From Inonotus obliquus (Eukaryota > Basidiomycota > Agaricomycetes > Hymenochaetales > Hymenochaetaceae): 64,000 nucleotides of DNA. The stretch covers positions 868,001 through 932,000 of the forward strand of contig JAJHTX010000013.1 in the NCBI GenBank assembly GCA_032164295.1. Reading direction: 5' to 3'. The translations under genes and the position numbers were made by a program. Positions 1-11,755 of the stretch are shown here, piece by piece; the first letter of the stretch is position 1; each line of letters opens with the position of its first letter. The notes under the pieces were generated by a model. It made no database searches. It saw nothing but the letters and a program-made list of their open reading frames with translations, and was not told the DNA's origin.

Positions 1-2247
1 AATCCCGATCTAAGGGCGATATCATTGGAACTATTCCGTTTCGTTTCCGCGTTTCACGATGCGATCGCTACAAGCACCCCTCATCTCTACCTCTCTGCAA
101 TCGCCTGGCTTCCAACAGACTGCCTTCTCGCTCAAAAAGTTGCCTATAATTTCAACAAGCAGATGCCAATAAAGCAAGGCAAGGAAACCCATTGGCCAAA
201 CACTCTATTGACGATTCAAGAAAACTTTCTAGTTCGCTGTGTTGCGTACTCACGAGACGGGCGGCACATCGCCAGCGGGCTGCAAAATGGCGACGTCTCT
301 ATTCGGGACGCTCAAACAGGGAATCTAGTTGGCCCTCGTCTGAGAACTAGGGCTGGTATGATCTGCTCCGTCGAGTTTTCTCCAGACGGGAAATTCATCG
401 CAGCAAGCGCTCACGGGAATACCATTCTAGTTTGGGACGTGGAGACTGGCGAGCCCGCGGGGGATGCGATCTTTACTGATGCCCGTACGCCTTCAATCGC
501 GTTTACGCCGGATGGGAAGCATCTTGTTTCGGGCTCGGACGATGGCACCATTCATACTTGGGATATCGAAACCGGCGAGCTAGTCAAAGAGCCTATCACG
601 GACCAGAACGGTAGCATAAATGCCATTGCAGTTTCTCCAGGTGACGGAAGATCCATCGCTTCTGGAACAGAACGTGGTATTATCCGAGTATGGAATGCAG
701 AAAGTGGGGAGCCTGTAGTTGGGCCAATTAAGGGCCACAATAATTGGGTAGTTTCACTGGCGTTTTCACCTGATGGAAGGCTCCTCGTATCAGGTTCGTT
801 TGACAAAACAATACGGGTCTGGGATCCAGCGACAGGCGATATGTTGCATGGACCATTTGTTGGCCACACGGATTACATCTATTCGATAGCTATTTCTCCG
901 AAAGGGGATCGTATAGTCTCTGGATCGAGAGATATGACGATCCGAGTATGGGACGTCAAGGGAGAAAGGATGATAGGGAAGCCACTCAGGGGGCACTTAG
1001 AACGAGTGACGGGGGTTGCACTTTCCCCAGACGGCAACCATCTCGTGTCCGGCTCTCACGATAAATCCACGAGGATATGGGATCTGGATAATGACAATCG
1101 CGGAGAAGAGTTAATGAAGGGTTTGGTCGAGTCTGTTGCATATTCCCCAGATGGCGATCGCATTGCTTGCGGGACAAGGGACAATGTTGTTCAACTATGG
1201 GATGCCAAGACGGGAAATGTCATCGGAAAGCCGCTGGAGGGACATTCGTATTGGGTCAGTTCTGTCGCATTCTCCAAGGATGGCAAGTACCTCGCTTCCG
1301 GATCTCAGGATGCCACGGTCCGTGTTTGGGATACTGAAACGCAGACACCTGCCGACGAGCCGTTTGAAGGACACACAGGCTGGGTCAATTCTGTCGCCTT
1401 TTCCGATGATGGAAGCAAGATCATTTCCGGCTCTCAGGACAAGACCGTGCGTATTTGGGACGTCGAAGCGCACAAACAAATAGGAGAACTCAATGGAAGC
1501 AACGATTGGGTCAATAGCATCGCACTCAGTCCCGACGGACGTCATGTTGCTGCTGGCGCGGACGATTCGACCATCCTGATTTGGGACATGGAGACGGGAG
1601 AATTGATGGGAGAGCCACTGGCAGGACACGGTACTCCCACTCGCTGCGTTGCATATTCTCCTGATGGAAGCTACATTGCTGCGGGCTTCGAGGATGGGAC
1701 CATTCGAATGTGGAATGTCGATTTAGAGTTAGATTTACGCATCATCGTTCTCGACTATGCAGGAACGTACGGACCCATCCGCTCAATCGCATTTTCTCCT
1801 GACGGAACACGGCTTATCTCTGCGACTGATTATGGATCTGCTTCTGACAGAGGAATCATTGAAATCTGGGATGCGCGTCGCGGTGAGCCTGTAGGCGAAC
1901 CATTAACCGGGCATACGGCACGTATATTCTCGATCGCATACTCACCGGACGGTACGTCGATTGTATCCGGCTCGGAAGACGGTACCATTCGTGTTTGGAC
2001 AACAGCGCGCAGATCAAGCGCACAAGTTTTGGATGTCGACGGGCTTCCTCCACCCTATGTTCCTGAAGACGGTTGGATAAGAACATCCGATGGAGACCTA
2101 TTAATGTGGGTCCCACTCGAGTACCGGAATGGTGTTGTCGATATGTCCTCTTTATGCATCCCGTCCGATGCTTTGGGACATCTGGTACTTGCTGATTGGG
2201 ATAGGCTTCACCATGGTACGTCGTGGACGAACGTTAGAGGGGGATGA
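1..2247 (+). CDS. NACHT-WD40 (NLR-like) protein, C-terminal part only
   Basis: The reading frame is open from the first base, so the gene begins upstream of the window; the stop is at 2245-2247. What remains is a short linker followed by fourteen WD40 units, each closing on variants of SGSxDxTIRVWD, enough for two seven-bladed propellers, and then a tail beginning EDGWIRTSD. The assignment rests on colinearity with the complete paralog at 36299-41561: the linker (NPDL...FRFVSAFHDA), every WD unit and the tail align. Proteins of this STAND architecture use the propeller for ligand recognition and the missing NACHT domain as the nucleotide switch; in fungi they include heterokaryon-incompatibility and presumed immune receptors. 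The ligand cannot be told from sequence. An internal Met would give a free WD40 protein, but paralogy makes truncation by the window edge far more likely. Confidence 0.9.
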   Translation, partial: NPDLRAISLELFRFVSAFHDAIATSTPHLYLSAIAWLPTDCLLAQKVAYNFNKQMPIKQGKETHWPNTLLTIQENFLVRCVAYSRDGRHIASGLQNGDVSIRDAQTGNLVGPRLRTRAGMICSVEFSPDGKFIAASAHGNTILVWDVETGEPAGDAIFTDARTPSIAFTPDGKHLVSGSDDGTIHTWDIETGELVKEPITDQNGSINAIAVSPGDGRSIASGTERGIIRVWNAESGEPVVGPIKGHNNWVVSLAFSPDGRLLVSGSFDKTIRVWDPATGDMLHGPFVGHTDYIYSIAISPKGDRIVSGSRDMTIRVWDVKGERMIGKPLRGHLERVTGVALSPDGNHLVSGSHDKSTRIWDLDNDNRGEELMKGLVESVAYSPDGDRIACGTRDNVVQLWDAKTGNVIGKPLEGHSYWVSSVAFSKDGKYLASGSQDATVRVWDTETQTPADEPFEGHTGWVNSVAFSDDGSKIISGSQDKTVRIWDVEAHKQIGELNGSNDWVNSIALSPDGRHVAAGADDSTILIWDMETGELMGEPLAGHGTPTRCVAYSPDGSYIAAGFEDGTIRMWNVDLELDLRIIVLDYAGTYGPIRSIAFSPDGTRLISATDYGSASDRGIIEIWDARRGEPVGEPLTGHTARIFSIAYSPDGTSIVSGSEDGTIRVWTTARRSSAQVLDVDGLPPPYVPEDGWIRTSDGDLLMWVPLEYRNGVVDMSSLCIPSDALGHLVLADWDRLHHGTSWTNVRGG

Positions 2248-2692
2248 AAGCGTCTGTTGTGGTCGCCATAGAAGATAGATTTCGGAGGAGAGCAGATACG
2301 AGTGTATTGCCGATAATATTGTTATAAAGACCCCCAATGTAAAGTATCATAACAGAAACGGTATGAGGACTGAAGTGATGCTTTCCGATTCGTCATGTTG
2401 ATTTGAAATACGTCGGGGAGATTTCCATACCTCAGCGGTGGTAAAATGGTATATATATCCCAATAGCTTTCGCGCCATTAAAACAAGTACATGTACTTAC
2501 TATGTTATGTAATCAGGCAGGCATTTAAGAGGGAACGACACAGACGCGGTCATGTGCGTTCCTGACGGGGAGTCGGCGACTCCGAGTCGCTGCTCACAGA
2601 TGCCGGCGACGCCGAACTGCCGGGCGAGCGTTCCACTACTCTGGCCATTGCTAATCTTCCCAACCTCTTCAAGTCTGCTCGCTAGAAAGCAG
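2248..2692. other. Intergenic region between WD40 gene and esterase copy 1
   Basis: No gene recognised. It holds the 3' flank of the WD40 gene. From about 2590 it contains the upstream flank of esterase copy 1, which is recognisably duplicated upstream of copy 2 (shared block GGGCGAGCGTTCCACT at about 2620 and about 4898). The solo LTR begins at 2693. Confidence 0.7.
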
Positions 2693-3010
2693 TGTTGGAG
2701 ATTCAATCCGACGTAGTCGAGTGCCCCCATTGCCAAGCCGGATCATGAGTGGATCGGCAGCTGGGGGAAGTTTTCTTCATTCTACACTCATCCCTTCACT
2801 CATTTGAAAATGATCGCGCCTCATATTAGCGCATCTGCCCTTGCTTGGGCATTGTCCCTTCTTTCCAGTGTATATATAGACGTTTATTGAATGTACGGCT
2901 CCCCTCAGGCGATGGCGCTGAACGCAACTCGACTGAGGTGAGCTCCCCAGTCCTTCCCTTTACGCGATAGATATCAGACTCATGTATTGTGCGCTCGTTT
3001 CCTCGCATTA
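2693..3010. mobile_element. Solo LTR-like insertion with 5-bp target duplication AGCAG
   Basis: A 318-bp segment begins TGTTGGAG and ends TCGCATTA. It is bracketed by direct repeats AGCAG at 2688-2692 and 3011-3015. The paralogous upstream region of copy 2 (about 4964-4978) reads straight through TAGAAAGCAG-CTCAGGC with one AGCAG, i.e. it is the empty site. Size, TG start, 5-bp target duplication and an internal TATATATA at 2871-2878 fit a solo LTR left by recombination of an LTR retrotransposon; the TA rather than CA end is atypical. It does not match the other LTRs in this window. It lies 12 bp upstream of the esterase start codon, so it now forms most of the promoter and 5' leader. Confidence 0.8.
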
Positions 3011-3022
3011 AGCAGCTCAGGC

Positions 3023-4746
3023 ATGTCGCTCATCGAGTTTGATCCTGCTGCTGCATGTGTTGCCTTACGCGATGCGGGATTATCGAACCTGAACGCAACC
3101 ATTCTGAGCACGGCATACTACGAAGACCCGACTAAGGTCGACGATGTACTCCGAAGCTGCGATGCGGACGCGCAAACGAGCGCGTCATTGTGCCGAGTCC
3201 AGTTTGTTGTCAACACGTCCAGTGTATCTGCAATCGAGGCCGAAGCATGGCTACCTACAGTATGGAGTGGGAGATTTCTGGCAGTGGGTAATGGCGGGCT
3301 TGCAGGCTGTACGTTCGTTTCCTAATCAACTATTGTATCTGGCCTTCACCTCGGTTTTCAGGCATCGATTATATTAGCCTTGACTACGGTTCGTCACTTG
3401 GATTCGCTACTGTCGCTTCAGACAATGGGCATGACGGTGATTCTGGAGTGCCCTTTGCAAACAATAGCGAGATCCTTGCGGATTTTACGTCACGCGCTGT
3501 CCACGTTGAAACTGTTGTCGGGAAAGAGCTTGTGGCCGCTTATTACGAGCGTCAACCGCGCCGCTCTTACTATTTGGGCTGCTCAACAGGCGGTCGGCAG
3601 GGTATCTATGCTGCCCTGCATCACCCTTCGGACTTCGATGGTGTGCTCGCTGGTGCACCGGCAGTGGACTTCAACAGCTTTTTGGGCTGGAGCGGGATGA
3701 TTACGAAATATCTCGGAGCTCCGAATGGGAATGCGAGCGCGAGCTTCATCCCGCCCGATCTCTGGAGCTTAGTTTCGGCTGAAATTCTTCGCCAGTGTGA
3801 TGGACTCGACGGTGTAATAGATGGAATCATTACAGAGCCCGACGCCTGCGAATTTGTACCAGAAGAACTGCTATGCGAAGGAAAGAATAAAGAAAAGTGT
3901 CTCACGAAGATCCAAGTCGAGGCTCTGCGCAAGATTTACTCGCCACTGTACGGCCTGAACGGCGAATTACTTTTCCCAAGATTTGATCCAGGAGCGGAGA
4001 GCTCCCCATTAGGAAGGCTGCTCTTGTTCACTGGCCTTCCGTTTCGCTATACGGAAGTGAGTCTTTCAGATCATTTTAACTTAATTGCCACATAACGGAT
4101 AATGTGTATTAGGAGTGGATGAAGTATGTAGTCGCCAACGATCCTAGCTATGACTTCAGTCAATTCGGACTAGCAGACGTTGCACGAATTCGAGCTCTTG
4201 ATCCGGGAAATATATCAACGTTTGATGGAGACCTCTCTGCTTTTCGCGCACGCGGAGGCAAGCTGCTCACTTATCACGGTCGAGCGGATGACGTGAGTCT
4301 GGCATTTCTCCTAGTGTCCAAGGTGCTAGCTAACTTGGCAACAGGTCATTCCATCGGGAAACTCAAAAGCGCTATACAATCTCGCCTCAAGAACGCTCGG
4401 CTTGCGATCATCGTCGCTTGACGAGTTCTACCGACTATTCCTCATTCCGGGGATGGGCCACTGCTTCGGTGGAACTGGTGCTTGGCAAGTCGGACAGGGT
4501 AGAACCCTTGAACAGTCACCTCTTCAGCAATCACAGGACACCGAAACATCTAAGGAAGGCTTAGAAGAACCTTCCAATGTCCTCCTCGCTCTGGTAGACT
4601 GGGTAGAAACTGGGAATGCACCTGACACGATCACCGGTGTATCAGACGATGGAACGACTCGAACGCATTGTCGGTATCCTTGGAAAAGCCAATGGAATGG
4701 TGATCGCTGGATCTGTGCGAGGGAGACTACTGTAGCCCGTCCTTGA
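3023..4746 (+). CDS. Tannase/feruloyl esterase family protein, copy 1 (shortened N-terminus)
   Basis: Four exons (3023-3308, 3362-4056, 4113-4292, 4345-4746) encode 520 residues; all introns are GT-AG and phases match. The product belongs to the tannase/feruloyl esterase alpha/beta-hydrolase family, which cleaves ester bonds of gallate or hydroxycinnamate in plant material. Visible signatures are the nucleophile motif GCSTGGRQG, an Asp-rich lid/calcium-loop segment (CDGLDGVIDG), the YHGRADD acid region and the GMGHC histidine motif with its family cysteine. Compared with copy 2, 22 codons just after the first four are absent, removing the only hydrophobic N-terminal stretch, so secretion is doubtful. 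The start ATG 3023 is homologous to the start of copy 2; an upstream in-frame ATG at 2987 lies inside the LTR. Tannase and feruloyl esterase activity cannot be separated from sequence. Confidence 0.85.
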
Positions 4747-4978
4747 ATAACCTCTTTTAAAGTACAATGTTATCTTTCAGGATTTCTCAAGACAAAGGAA
4801 TTAATCGCATTGATGCATTGATAGATTGACACGTTGCAGTTTCGTTTCTCACCGTCACCATGACCGTGGTAATGCAGACGCCGACAACGCCGGACTGTCG
4901 GGCGAGCGTTCCACTGCTCTACCCATTGCTGATCTTCCCTCCTCTTAAATATTCTACTTACTAGAAAGCAGCTCAGGC

Positions 4979-6771
4979 ATGTCGTTCATACGTCACGCAG
5001 CGTCCAATTGGCCAATTCTGGGCCCAATGCTGTCTTTTCTCGCGCCCAGTCGGTACGAGCTTGATCCTGCTGCCGCGTGTGTTGCTTTACGCGATGCGGG
5101 ATTATCAGACCTAAACGCAACCATTCTGAGCACGGCATACTACGAAAACGCGACTAAGGTCGACGATGTACTCGGAAGCTGCGTTGCGGAAGCGCAAACG
5201 AGCGCGTCATTGTGTCGAGTCCAGTTTGTTGTCAACACGTCCAGTGTATCTGCAATAAAGGCCGAAGCATGGCTACCTACAGTATGGAGTGGGAGATTTC
5301 TGGCAGCGGGTAATGGCGGACTTGGAGGTTGTACGTTCGTTTCTTAATCAACTATTGTATCTGGCCTTCACCACGGGTTTCAGGCATCGATTATATTAGC
5401 CTTGACTACGGTTCGTCACTTGGATTCGCTACTGTCGCTTCAGACAATGGGCATGACGGTGATTCTGGAGTGCCCTTTGCAAACAATAGCGAGATCCTTG
5501 CGGATTTTACGTCACGCGCTGTCCACGTTGAAACTGTTGTCGGGAAAGAGCTTGTGGCCGCTTATTACGAGCGTCAACCGCGCCGCTCTTACTATTTGGG
5601 CTGCTCAACAGGCGGTCGGCAGGGTATCTATGCTGCTCTGCATCACTCTTCGGACTTCGATGGTGTGCTCGCTGGTGCACCGGCAGTGAACTTCAACAGC
5701 TTATTGGGCTGGACCGGGATGGTTACGAGATATCTCGGAGCTCCGAATGGGAATGCGAGCGCGAGCTTCATCCCGCCCGATCTCTGGAGCTTAGTTTCGG
5801 CGGAAATTCTTCGTCAGTGTGATGGACTCGACGGTGTAGTAGACGGAATCATTACAGAGCCCGACGCCTGCGAATTTGTACCAGAAGAACTGCTATGCGA
5901 AGGAAAGAATAAAGAAAAGTGTCTCACGAAGATCCAAGTCGAGGCTCTGCGCAAGATTTACTCGCCACTGTACGGCCTAAATGGCGAATTAATTTTCCCG
6001 AGATTTGACCCAGGAGCGGAGAGCTCACCATTCGGAAGGCGGCTCATGTTCTCTGGCCTTCCGTTTCGCTATACGGAAGTAAGTCTTTCAGATCATATTA
6101 ACATAACTGCCACATAATAGAGAAATTATATCAGGACTGGATGAAATATGTGGTTACCAACGATCCTAGCTATGACTTCAGTCAATTCGGACTAGCAGAC
6201 GTTGCACGAATTCGAGCTCTTGATCCGGGAAATATATCAACGTTTGATGGAGACTTTTCTGCTTTTCGCTCGCGCGGAGGCAAGCTGCTCACCTACCACG
6301 GTCGAGCAGATGACGTGAGTCTGGCATTTGTCATTGCGCCCAGGGTTCTCGCTAAATTGCCAACAGCTCATTCCATCGGGAAACTCAAAAGCGCTATACA
6401 ATCTCGCCTCAAGAACGCTTGGCTTGCGATCATCGTCGCTTGACGAGTTCTACCGACTATTCCTCATTCCAGGGATGGGCCACTGCTTAGGTGGAACTGG
6501 TGCTTGGCAAGTCGGACAGGGTAGAATCCTTGGACAGTCACCTCTTCAGCAATCACAGGACACCGAAACATCTAAGGAAGGCTTAGAAGAACCTTCCAAT
6601 GTCCTCCTCGCTCTGGTAGACTGGGTAGAAAATGGGAATGCACCTGACACGATCACCGGTGTATCAGACGATGGAACAACAACTCGAACGCATTGTCGGT
6701 ATCCATGGAAGAGCCAATGGAATGGTGATCGCTGGATCTGTGCGAGGGAGACTACTGTAGCCCGACCTTGA
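4979..6771 (+). CDS. Tannase/feruloyl esterase family protein, copy 2
   Basis: Four exons (4979-5330, 5384-6078, 6135-6314, 6367-6771) give 543 residues. Same motifs as copy 1: GCSTGGRQG with the catalytic Ser, Asp-rich segment CDGLDGVVDG, GRADD, and GMGHC with the catalytic His. The N-terminus carries the extra 22 residues missing from copy 1, including NWPILGPMLSFLAPS, a short hydrophobic stretch that is at best a weak signal peptide; a further upstream exon cannot be excluded. Upstream DNA is the uninterrupted version of the site that holds an LTR in copy 1. Likely an extracellular plant-phenolic ester hydrolase, consistent with the neighbouring fucosidase gene. Confidence 0.87.
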
Positions 6772-7229
6772 ATAACTATTATTAAAGTACAATGCTATCT
6801 TCCGGAATTAATCAAATCAAAGGAATTAATCGTATTGATGCATTGATACTTAGATAGCCATCAATTGGAAAAACGCGTCCGTCGGTCACGTGTAGAAAGG
6901 AATCATTACTATTACTAATAGTATTAGTATTACACCGTCACCACGTGCCAACAATTGGCGCGGACCGTCCATCCTCACAGAACACAGCGATTTTCTGTTT
7001 TGTACCGCCAGCATGCCTTCTATCTAATAGCCATGACCTTCCTTCCATACAATAGAGCTACTATCAACGTTCTCTCCCCGTCTTCAAGTCATGAGCTCCG
7101 CTTGTCGGCTGCGAAACTATTAATACACGACGGGAACACGGCGCAGGTTGAGTTGCTTGCTGGCATTTGTCTTGTAGTCACTCCTCCTCTTCAAACACCC
7201 TGGAACTGAGGGAATCCAACGGAAAGACA
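6772..7229. other. Intergenic region, esterase copy 2 to GH95 gene
   Basis: The first roughly 90 bp are the duplicated esterase 3' flank. The rest should contain the GH95 promoter; no clear TATA box or operator was recognised. Short ORFs here resemble nothing known. Confidence 0.5.
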
Positions 7230-10200
7230 ATGCTAGGGCCATCTGTTGTGCTACTACTTATTATAGCTAGCTCGGTATCTGCAGCTCCCTCTGGGTTTCC
7301 GTCATCAGGCAATGGACTATGGTACAAGACTCCCGGAACTATCTGGGCCAAGCACTTTTTGCCTGTCGGAAATGGCTTCCTTGCTGCTATGACTCCTGGA
7401 GGAACCGTTCAGGAGTCAACGCAGCTGAATATCGAGAGTCTCTGGTCTGGAGGTCCTTTCTCTGACCCGGTCAGTAGTTTGTTTTCCGTAATACTAAGGT
7501 GCGGCAGTTATTTATTTGTTTTAGACGTATAATGGAGGAAATAAGCAACCTGGTGAGCAGGGTTCTACGGCAGAGGCAATGGAGAATATAAGGCAAAGCG
7601 TCTTCAAGAGTGATAGCGGCACGATTGACGGCATGTAGATATCGGGTCTCGCTGAATGTCGTGCTGATCATATCGCGTTATGATTGTAGATGTTGAACCT
7701 TTGATGTCTGCAATTGGACCATACGGTGAGTACCTCGTGAATTTCTGCTCTCTATAGGTCTAAACTGAGCGGTCGCACAGGCTCCTACTCGGGTGCGGGC
7801 TTTCTGGTGTCAACCCTGGTAAATTCTTCGTATTCGGGCATCTCGGCTTACGGAAGATTTCTCGATTTGGATACCGGAGTAGCGAAGACTGTTTGGACTC
7901 AGCGAGGGTTTCAATATTCTCGGTTGGTACTGGGCACCGATGACTGGACTGTCGTTATCTGATTCTTGCAATAATGTTTGCAGCGAGACATTTTGTTCTC
8001 ATCCGGCACAGGCCTGTATACAGAATACATCCACCACATACCCTGCAGGTTTCGTGCAGAAGTATGCTTTTGCTGCACTTCAGGACTTGCCAATTCCCAA
8101 CATCACCTGTGCTAATAATGCGACGCTCCGTTTGAATGGTTTAGTCGCGGATCCCGGAATGGCTTATGAGATACTCGCGAGGGTCTCCACATCGCCAGGT
8201 GGAACAGTAGAATGTACTTCTATTCCGAGTACGAACAAGACAGCGCCAGCGGTCAACGCGACGATTACTGTGACCAATGCGACATCTGCTGCCATCCTTT
8301 GGGTCGGTGGAACCAACTACGACATCAATGCAGGGGACGAGGCGCACAAATTCTCTTTCCGTGGCCCTGATCCGCATGACGGGCTTGTTTCGCTTCTATC
8401 CAGTGCATCAGAAAACTCGTTCGCGGAATTACTCCAAGATCATATAACGGACTTTACGGCGACGCTCAGTGCGGACTTCTCCCTCGATCTCGGACAAACA
8501 GCAAAATTAGATGTACCGACCGACAAGCTGAAAGCGACTTATGTCGTTGATAAGGGTGATGTATACCTTGAATGGCTTTTGTTTAATTATGGACGGTACC
8601 TTCTCGCAAGCTCCGCTCGTGGAACGTTACCTGCGAACCTTCAGGGCAAATGGGCCATCGATGCAGCAAATCCATGGAGCGCGGATTATCGTAAGTTATG
8701 CTCGCCAATGATAATCTGTGGTGTTAACGATAAAGCCCTCGAAAGATGTGAATATCAACGTACAGATGAATTATTGGTTTGCAGAGGCAACCAACCTGGA
8801 CGTCACGCAGTCGCTTTTCGACTTCTTGGAGGTCTGAACTTCCATTTCCAAGTTAATCATCATAACGCTGACTCCGCGTATCTAGAAAACATGGGCGCCT
8901 CGTGGTGCTTACACTGCACAAGTTCTCTATAACATTAATCGAGGATGGGTTGGCCACAATGAAGTAAGCGCAGTCCATTTCGTTAGCTTCAGCTGAGAGC
9001 TCTTACAAGTCATATCTTTTTGTAGTTGAATGTGCGTACACCTCATGGTCTCTGATCCGCAATTTTCTGATCTTATTTGAAGACCTTTGGCCATACTGGT
9101 ATGAAACAGGGAGATGCCGAATGGGCCGACTATCCGGGTTCGTAGATTATCTGATCATCAATACTGACACCAATGTACTCTTAACCAGAATCTAACGCAT
9201 GGATGGTATCTCTACTTTCTTTCTACATACGTTTCGGGTGAGATTCTGACGTTTTCAACCATTAGATGTTTCATGTCTGGGATCATTTCGACTACACGAA
9301 TGATGTTGCGTGGTGGAAAGCTCAAGGATATCCTCTATTAAAGGTATCCCATTGGTTGTTCCCTAATATGCTGAGACATGAAGTCACTCACCCAGCCCAT
9401 TGTAGGGCGTAGCGAAGTTTCATCTAGATAAGCTCGTTCCTGACGAGCGATTCAACGATGGCACGCTTGTTGTCGTGCCGTGCAACTCACCTGAGCAACC
9501 ACCCATTACTCTAGGTTGTGCACACGCCCAACAGGTTATTTGGCAGCTTTTCAACGCGGTTGAAAAGGGAGCGAGTGCCGCAGAGGACGACGATGAAGCG
9601 TTTCTGAACGGTACGTCTCCGAAAGCTCTAATTCGACAGGCCAGCATCTGATCATCGCTATGTTCCGCATCCAGAGGTGAGCTCAAAGAAAGATCAAATG
9701 GATAAAGGGGTTCATATTGGGTCCTGGGGTCAGCTTCAGGGTATGTATGGATTAGACCAATGCTACGCGGTTTTCAACTAATGGTTTTTCAATCAGAGTG
9801 GAAGGTGGACATGGACTCTCCAACAGATACACACCGCCACATGTCGCATCTCATCGGCTTCTATCCGGGATATGCTTTATCGAACTATGACCCTAGCATT
9901 CAGAATCCTGAATATTCTGCGGATGACGTCCGCGCCGCTGTTCAGACTAGTCTTATCCATCGCGGAAATGGTACTGGACCTGACGCAGACTCCGGTTGGG
10001 AGAAGTCTTGGCGTGCGGCTTGTTGGGCTCAGCTCGGTAACGCGAGCGAGTTCTACCACGAGCTGACGGTGCGTCCCGTTGGTTGCAACTCATTCAGTTT
10101 ACTTTATCGATTTTGTTTGTTGCGACAGTACCTTGTTCAGCGCAACTTTGCAGACAATTTGTTTAGTATCTACAACCCGTTTGACGCCGAGCCTATCTTT

Positions 10201-10576
10201 CAAATTGACGCAAACTTTGGCTATCCTGCTGCAGTTTTGGTGCGAAATCTACTGCTTTTAGAGCGCGTCCGGCGGGCTGACATAATTTTAGAACGCGCTA
10301 GTCCAAGCTCCTGATGTAGCCAGCACAGCAACACCTCTAACAATCACTCTCCTGGCGGCTCTTCCTTCCTCCTGGACAACAGGCTCTATATCTGGTGCCC
10401 GAGTACGTGGAGGTGTTTCTGTCAGCATGTCCTGGAGCGACGCGAAACCCACGAACGTTACTCTGAAAGTTGATGAAGGTGCTTCACCGAGGGCAGTTAG
10501 GGTTATGTATGCAGGGAAAGTCAAAGCTAGTTTCACGACTCGTGGTGGGCTTGTGCACACGATGACAGATTTCTAA
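7230..10576 (+). CDS. Secreted alpha-L-fucosidase, glycoside hydrolase family 95
   Basis: A 16-exon model with consistent phases: 7230-7469, 7525-7630, 7690-7725, 7781-7907, 7984-8690, 8746-8831, 8886-8963, 9026-9031, 9083-9137, 9189-9205, 9266-9343, 9406-9610, 9675-9740, 9797-10068, 10129-10239, 10292-10576. The predicted protein is 824 residues, the usual size for fungal GH95, which removes alpha-1,2-linked L-fucose from xyloglucan or other glycans. The signal peptide is obvious ([18 protein letters not shown]). Family landmarks: [19 protein letters not shown] near the N-terminus, [61 protein letters not shown] and [14 protein letters not shown]. Oddities are a 6-nt exon (9026-9031), a 17-nt exon (9189-9205) and a GC-AG second intron (7631-7689). 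The least certain junction is the intron 7908-7983. Confidence 0.85.
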
Positions 10577-11755
10577 CGTAGCCGCGGTGTTCGATGAAGC
10601 GATGCAACAGATTCCTGCATCTAACTGCTTAGTGGTCTGGGCTTGATTCTCTTGATGTAACTAGAGCAATGTGATGATATTCGAAACAAGTTGCGGGATT
10701 TATCGCCACTGCCCGATCTGCAATGTACATCGCTACCATCTCTTTGCACCCAGAGTATGACCGATTGCATACTATAAGTATATCAGGACTCGAGGACCGC
10801 GAGAATCTCGCATCTTTTCCTTTGCTCTCTGATTCATTTGTCACTTTTCAGATTAACCATGGTTTACATACTTACCCGCAGATTCTGCTGCCGCCTCCTG
10901 CTAAGTTCGGCGTTTTCGTTATGATCCAATTCGGCCCCGCATGGTGGAGGAGCTGTTGCAGTCCGCCTGTGGGTACAAGTCGCGAAGGATGGTGAGTAAT
11001 ATGATTACATTGCCGTGCTGACAATCACTGAGGTGCCATAGGATGTATGACGATGGTTGTATCCTCTCGCCGGCGGCAATCGCGTGCAAATACTGAGTAG
11101 AGAAACGTTTCGAATGTTTGCGATACACTTTTCAATGTTACCCATCCCAAGTACTAGTGTCCTACCACTCCCACAGCCGAAGTCCGACTAAAAAGCCGAA
11201 TCCGACACTTCGTACGAGCAACGCCCACACAGTGGTTTGACGATCATCAAGCTTGGCTCCTCACACCGGACCTAGGTTCGGACCTCCTCCGCCCCCCCCC
11301 CCCCCAGAAAGTCAGTGATATACAGCTTGAGATGACCTCATGCTGAGGATTGAGATACGCGCCAAAAAGCTCGTGGCGTCATTCTGTGTTTAGTAAAGAC
11401 TAGCACTGGATTGACGCACAGAGTTACCGTGTGAGAGAGGCGATTGTTTGTCGTTGTGAGGGCAGAGTCATACGGCACGGCGTTGTATATCTGTTCGTAG
11501 ATGCTAATTATCATGCTGCCAAAATAGCCACTCAATCGTAATCCATCCGATAGATACTTATCGCACCCAGAGTCTGTCAAACAGATCTCGATGGTATGAT
11601 GTACCTGGACCTTCGAAGCAATAAAAGACCTTCGGAGCAATAAAAAGCCAATTGGTCTCTACAAGCCGGCCAGAGGAAGTGGAAGTGTAAACACTTGGAG
11701 AAATTATCATTACTGATAGTACATATCATTACAAAAAACGAGCAACGAAACCGAA
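10577..11755. other. Intergenic region with a 14-C run
   Basis: 1.2 kb between convergent genes. No domain was recognised in the short ORFs. There is an uninterrupted run of 14 C at 11292-11305. Confidence 0.6.

Larger units (their letters stand above)
2590..6860. repeat. Tandem duplication of an esterase gene with both flanks
   Basis: Two copies in head-to-tail order, about 2590-4835 and about 4870-6860. Similarity covers the upstream flank (GGGCGAGCGTTCCACT block), all four exons, all three introns (53, 56 and 52 bp in both copies) and the 3' flank (both have AAAGGAATTAATCG followed by TATTGATGCATTGATA-like sequence). Copy 1 differs by the 318-bp LTR insertion and by a 66-bp in-frame deletion near its start. 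Confidence 0.9.

Noticed and set aside
11292..11305. Run of 14 C, and 11 G at about 36027, as possible signals
   Set aside because: Simple homopolymers without context; also prone to sequencing error.
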